Shown here: positions 59,600 through 64,000 of the stretch, one piece after another | Position numbering within the stretch: the first letter of the stretch is position 1 | Layout of the letters: each line of letters begins with the position of its first letter | Source: Lithospermum erythrorhizon | Lineage: Eukaryota; Streptophyta; Magnoliopsida; Boraginales; Boraginaceae | Direction of reading: 5' to 3' | NCBI GenBank assembly: GCA_019722365.1 | Contig: JADFUC010002313.1 | Span: 186,001 to 250,000, forward strand | DNA length: 64,000 bases | Notes under the pieces: model-generated | What the model saw: the letters and a program-made list of their open reading frames with translations, nothing else | Databases searched by the model: none | Told to the model about the DNA's origin: nothing | Program-made: the position numbers and the translations under genes

Positions 59600-60500
59600 A
59601 CAATTCTAATTTGACCTTATGCTTAAATTTTTTGGTTACTACTTCAGTCTTCCCACCCCCCACCCCGCTTAGGGGATGCCTATTTAGAGACATTAGAACA
59701 TGTTATTATTGTTATTCGGAAACTCTATATTGCCCGAGATGGGTCTTAAATTTTGGAATCAACACAGGTGAAACAATCTTTAAACATCTACTTACAATTG
59801 TCATCCAAATACTTGCTACATTGGCAGAAAAGAAGCCAACCCCAATAGATTCAGTTTTTCGAATTTCACTCCATCATTCACTATGAAAGCACCTACCGAC
59901 TTAATTGAATCTATTTCAACTTCAATCGTTCTAGTGTGTCTATTTTGAGATAATTTATGTATATGTTTATAATGTTCATCATTAAGAAGCTTAAACTAAT
60001 TATCTGTACTTATAAACATGAATGTACACGTATAATCAGTTTTAAATACAGTTATAATGATAATTGAAAAAAGTGGTTGGGAGGGTGATACTACTAAACA
60101 ATTTTGAGAGAATTCTACCATTTCAAAATGTATTGTTGCTTAGCATATTTGGCTCTTTTGGCACATTAGTGAACAATTCAAATTGATAGTGTAAGGTGAC
60201 AAGTGCAAATTAAATGTTGTAGGATAAGTTCAATGAGAATTGATGTCATAGCGGTGAATTCCATAAGATCATTTCAGGATAAACATTATGGTGTCTATTA
60301 CCTACATCATTTTTGAAGAATTCATTTTTTTCTCTCATAAATAATAATCCACAAATAATTTTGACATAATTAGAGTGTACTTTTTCTATTTACTTGGTCA
60401 ATCTATTTCGTCACACTAATAAATGTGGCATTGATTTAAATCAACCATAACAAGACGTATCCAAGATGATAAGTATTTCTTCAAGTATTACAATCGCCCC
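59600..60500. other. Spacer upstream of the lipid-transfer protein gene
   Basis: It includes the 3' flank of the RELCH-like locus and the promoter region of the nsLTP gene. No other exon could be supported. Confidence 0.5.
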
Positions 60501-60505
60501 TTATC

Positions 60506-60512
60506 TATAAAT
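60506..60512 (+). promoter_or_regulatory. TATA box of the nsLTP gene
   Basis: TATAAAT (in CTATAAATTG) lies 73 bases before the ATG at 60579, giving a leader of about 40 bases. A GATAAG I-box-like motif lies near 60470. Role inferred from position. Confidence 0.6.
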
Positions 60513-60578
60513 TGAGTATTTGGCTCTTTATTTCTTATCATCCTCAGAATACCTCATACATTTCTCGATTTGTTTAAT

Positions 60579-60866
60579 ATGGGGAAGATCATTAGTGTTT
60601 CCACACTTTGCTTGATGCTGATAATGTTAATTTTTGCAAATGAAGTGAAGATGTCCATTGCTGCTTGTAATGCTTCGAGTTTAAGCTCATGTCTTTCAAC
60701 AATCCAGAAAGGTGGTTCACCTTCAGGGGCATGTTGTCAAAACTTAAGAGCTCAACGAGGTTGTCTTTGCCAATTTGCTAGAGATCCAAATGTTAGCAAA
60801 TATGTCAATTCTCCAAATGCTAGAAAGGTTGCTAGGTCATGTGGTGTATCAATTCCAAGATGTTAA
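60579..60866 (+). CDS. Type-2 non-specific lipid-transfer protein precursor
   Basis: A 95-aa secreted precursor from a single exon. Residues 1-~28 form a signal peptide (MGKIISVSTLCLMLIMLIFA ...), and the mature protein of about 67 residues starts near ACNASS. The eight-cysteine motif is complete: C30-x7-C38-x13-C52C53-x8-C62-x-C64-x23-C88-x6-C95, the exact spacing of type-2 nsLTPs. Four disulfides hold an all-helical fold with a hydrophobic cavity that binds lipids in the apoplast; members serve in cuticle/suberin deposition or defence. The start is the ATG at 60579; upstream in-frame sequence has only a TTG. The gene has its own TATA box. There is no damage in the frame, and which branch of type 2 it belongs to cannot be told from sequence alone. 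Confidence 0.95.
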   Translation: MGKIISVSTLCLMLIMLIFANEVKMSIAACNASSLSSCLSTIQKGGSPSGACCQNLRAQRGCLCQFARDPNVSKYVNSPNARKVARSCGVSIPRC

Positions 60867-60869
60867 ACT

Positions 60870-61765
60870 ATACTATGCATATGTAATATATACTTAATGA
60901 ATAATTGTTGTGGACTATGTATGACTACAACTATAAAATAATCCCACTTATGTATACCTTATAAGTGGGAATAATAAAATGAGTTCCTGCCATATGGGGT
61001 AGAACAAATACTATTGGATGTAGAAGTGTTTGTTTTGCCAATTACAATTTCATATACTTTTCAGTATCTCTACCTCAGATTTTCAGAATGTTTAGCTTTT
61101 ACAAATCATTAAGATTTACTTTAGTGTCATGCAAGTAGTGAAGTAAATTACATATTAAAAATATTGGAAACACTTATGTTGGTAGAAAAAACGCTCTTAA
61201 TGAAAATCATATTCTAATAATTATTCATAATAGAAGATTATTATATGATGTACAAAAAAATTACCTTTGTAATACAGCCTCATAAATCAAATAAAGTCTT
61301 GGAAGATAAAAAATTATCTCCGGATATAATAACCAACCGCAACGTAACGAGACATATAGAAGAACCCAAATACTTATAGTCACTAGTTTAATATTGATCA
61401 AACATCATTTTAGAATACCATAACTTAAGAAGCCAAGAGGTCAGAAAGAATAATCGCCTTTTCTAAATTATATTGTGAGAATAAAAAAAATATCTCCACT
61501 TTCACTCATTTGGAAGCAAATTAACGTTTTCATTAGAACAAACAAAATTGAGCAAATGAATTATTAAAAAATATTTAATAAATGGTAAAAACTCTGAGCT
61601 GACATCGAAATCTATTTGCCCATTTCTTAGTTATAAAAAAAGTTATACAATATATTGACATTTAACCCAACATTGTATAAAAATGTGAATCATCCCTAGT
61701 AAAAGTCCACAAATATTAGCAATAATAGTAGGGAAGTAATCACAAATTATGAAAACATTTGAGGC
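60870..61765. other. Spacer between nsLTP and the 78-aa protein gene
   Basis: The first ~120 bases are the nsLTP 3' untranslated region, with AATAAAATG near 60971 as a possible polyadenylation signal. The rest is AT-rich with no supportable exon. Confidence 0.5.
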
Positions 61766-61770
61766 TGAAA

Positions 61771-62598
61771 ATGGAACCTGAAGAAGATGAAAGAAGAGAA
61801 GCAGCAATAGCTTCTTCTCAATCTTTACGGCCCGATTACAAGCCCGAAAAGCCCACTTCTATTACTCAAACCCAATTATCCAAATTTCAGGTTTCATTAT
61901 TATTCACTCATATTTCCAATTCTTAATTTATAGCAAATTTTTTGCATAATTGAAAAATATACATCAATTATATAATATTGTAGGAATTGCACAGAAGACG
62001 CTTACAATTAAAATCCAAATCAACAATTAAAAAGAAAACAAAAGGTAAATCATGGGTCTTTTGTAGTAATTAATTTCAAAAGGTTTGTCTAGTTTTGAAT
62101 TTTTATGGTTGACTTTTTAATATTTGAAGTTAAATATTTTTTTATGTTGTGTAATATTTGGTGAAAAATATCAAATGCTAGTATTTTAAATGCAGATTTT
62201 TTGTTTGCATGAGAATTGTTATCCAGATCAAAGTTGTGATTGTCAATTAACGAAATGGTCTTCTACCTCCTTTACGTGTTTCCTTATAAGCATCCCGCTT
62301 TAGAATATTACACATTGTGTATTGAGTAGATCATCGATGGTTACATGTAATGACAAAAGGAATTTATGTGCTGGATGATGAAGCTGAGAACACATGAGGT
62401 AGAAAAGATCTCATCGGTAAATTAATTTTACGAAGTATGTTGATTTTGATAATTGAAAATCGAACTAGACAATTTTTTTTTGTTATGAGGGAGATATATT
62501 CTTTGTATTATGAGGTGATTTCATATGATTGATGTCTACTAGGTAGAAATGCGGGAACTATAAAGTCACAGAGGAACAACTCTAATGCTGAAGAATAA
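61771..62598 (+). CDS. Small basic protein with three exons (78 aa), unknown function
   Basis: Exons 61771-61890, 61984-62044 and 62543-62598 join through GT-AG introns of 93 and 498 bases with frame kept. Each exon alone is too short to stand out. The protein starts MEPEEDERREAAIASSQSLR, continues PDYKPEK ... TQTQLSKFQELHRRRLQLKS and ends in a Lys/Arg-rich tail (STIKKKTKGRNAGTIKSQRN ... NAEE). The acidic start, the central helix QLSKFQELHRRRLQLKSKS and the basic tail look like a conserved short plant protein, possibly nuclear, but I cannot name the family. No signal peptide or membrane span. Clean splice sites at the expected phases and codon-like sequence make it a better gene candidate than longer open frames nearby. 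Confidence 0.72.
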
Positions 62599-62599
62599 A

Positions 62600-63775
62600 T
62601 TAGGCAGAACAACCTCTCTCAATGGGGGAAAACAGCTCAAATTGTTCGAACAACGAAGGAGAAAGTGTGGTAGCTTTCTCTGTCTCAAAGACGCGGCAGT
62701 TTATCAGTAATCTCTTTGTCTAAATACTTTTACCCATAATTGTTTTGCACTAGAAGTCCAAGTAGTTCATTTTCAGACGAAATAGATGTAACTTGTAAAC
62801 GTTATTGCCTCTCGGTTTCTGTTAACTATCAGGTCTCCCTAGTTATTGCCATTCGATGAATATGTTTATGATTTGTAGTGATTTGAATAATTACATTGGG
62901 GGCTCGATACAAAGGAGAGGTGGGAAAGGAAGTCTAACATGTAATGATAATGCCATAACAATCAAATAGTGCAATGTCCTTGGCCTTTTAGCAATATGGC
63001 TGAATGCCGTGGGAAACTTTTGTGTCTGCTGTTCCGCTCTGCTCCTCATTCGTCGTGCCTATTTAGCTTCAAAGGAGTGCCTCTCATTGCAACCATCGTG
63101 TTGGTTGATTTTCTCTACAGTGATTGTAAATCTATTGATTGTGTCTTTGACGACGTTCGTTCTCGATTTGTGTTTTGTCAGGTCTGAGATGTTGGTTCAC
63201 ATTTTTCAGCTTCATGGTCTTGATAGTTAAAGAGTAGCAAAACTAAAACATAGCTGTATCTTCCCACATGTCTACTACCCACCATTCATTTTAGTACTAA
63301 CACTCAAAAACCCCAGCATTAAGTGACGATAATGTATCTCCTTCCGGTGCCTCGTTGGATTGAAATTTGTACGACATAAATTAAAATCTGCTATATTATA
63401 ACTACGCACGATCTCATCAATAATATTAATAAGATTCTAAAATCTAGACGAGAAAGAACTAAAATTTATAGATAATCATTTCTCAGGTCATTAACCCCGC
63501 ATTTTTGAATTTATTTCCACCGGAAATACATTAACCTAAATTAATTTAGCCCATTTATAATAACCCACTAATGGCCCATCTCACCTTCCTAACAAGTAAC
63601 AAGAACGTTAGACACAGTCAAAATCGAAAAAGTCAACAAAAGAAAAACATTAACTTCTTCAATCACTGTTGAAACCTCAATGTTTAATAATAAAAAAACA
63701 TATCAAATTTCTTAAAAACCTCAAAACTTATTACATAAACATCAAACAAAATCCCCCCCTCCCCCCAAATTGAAT
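62600..63775. other. 3' flank of the 78-aa gene and spacer
   Basis: It holds probable 3' untranslated sequence, then AT-rich spacer. Two overlapping ~70-codon frames at 62969-63230 have no recognisable domain and are treated as chance frames. A pyrimidine-rich run precedes the last gene (CCCCCCCTCCCCCC near 63754-63766). Confidence 0.5.
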
Positions 63776-63781
63776 CAAACA

Positions 63782-63994
63782 ATGTCAATGAATACTTTCT
63801 CCCTTCAATCAATTAATCAACAAAACCAATCCCTCAGCTCATTCTTTTTCCCTCTTGATCACAAACCACAATTTCAAGAATTTGATAGCTTCTACGAAAG
63901 AGGCCCTCGTTACAAAGCCTATGCTGACCTCAGAGAATCCAAACTCAAGTCAAAGTCAACCCATCAAGAAAAATACGTTCAAGAAATGATTTGA
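63782..63994 (+). CDS. Small protein of unknown function at the window edge
   Basis: The frame encodes 70 aa from the ATG at 63782 and closes with TGA at 63992-63994. The N-terminal half is Gln/Ser/Phe-rich (MNTFSLQSINQQNQSLSSFF); the C-terminal half is FYERGPRYKAYADLRESKLK, a charged motif that looks conserved. The leader is C-rich. The window ends 6 bases later. I do not recognise the family, and the true gene could continue if the stop is bypassed by a splice site not visible here. Confidence 0.5.
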   Translation: MSMNTFSLQSINQQNQSLSSFFFPLDHKPQFQEFDSFYERGPRYKAYADLRESKLKSKSTHQEKYVQEMI

Positions 63995-64000
63995 AATCAA

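Noticed and set aside
62969..63230. Two overlapping ~70-codon open frames
   Set aside because: They have no recognisable motif, overlap each other in different frames and lie in the 3' flank of the 78-aa gene.
1..64000. tRNA, rRNA, CRISPR array, prokaryotic operon or defence system
   Set aside because: No cloverleaf with a GGTTCGAATCC-type arm, no spaced identical repeats and no bacterial gene structure was seen. The window is plainly plant nuclear DNA.

Overview
The window is nuclear DNA of a flowering plant, almost certainly a eudicot. It is AT-rich, has many-exon genes with GT-AG introns and long T-rich intergenic stretches, and carries Stowaway-type MITE termini (the CTCCCTCCG end) and an LTR retroelement. 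Its proteins (DEG7, a PLS-class PPR protein, a type-2 lipid-transfer protein, an LRK10-like kinase, a WEB/PMI2-like coiled coil) are plant-specific families. The species cannot be fixed from the sequence. No operons, CRISPR arrays, tRNA or rRNA genes were seen.

Layout. 1.75-4.92 kb (+): two-exon armadillo-repeat protein, intact. 5-11.4 kb: AT-rich spacer with a ~119-bp tandem repeat fused to a long-TIR MITE. 11.4-25.9 kb (+): complete 24-exon DEG7 protease gene (1,111 codons by my splicing), whose introns hold a gag-only LTR element, a Stowaway MITE, an 8-bp-TSD MITE, a possible solo LTR and two internal tandem duplications. 27.0-29.4 kb: decayed partial tandem copy of the 3' half of DEG7. 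30.7-32.5 kb (-): intronless PPR gene. 33.6-34.0 kb (-): unknown 130-aa protein. 38.9-39.2 kb (-): a frameshifted relative of it. 42.5-44.0 kb (-): LRK10-like receptor kinase remnant without ectodomain. 46.2-48.6 kb (-): PMI2/WEB-like coiled-coil gene with a decayed 3' end. 50.8-59.5 kb (+): LisH/HEAT-repeat (RELCH/KIAA1468-like, At5g16210-like) gene with intact and broken exons mixed. 60.6-60.9 kb (+): type-2 nsLTP. 61.8-62.6 kb (+): 78-aa three-exon basic protein, reconstructed here by splicing. 63.8-64.0 kb (+): small protein of unknown function at the window edge.

The genes are unrelated in function and do not form a pathway or cluster. The most informative signal is evolutionary. The partial DEG7 copy keeps the empty target sites of two transposons now present in the parent gene, so duplication came first and both insertions later. 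A second pattern is that four consecutive loci between 38.9 and 59.5 kb carry frame-disrupting indels while the genes on both sides are clean. This may be real decay or local consensus error. I did not find a previously undescribed molecular system; the duplication/insertion chronology and the gag-only element are the best leads.
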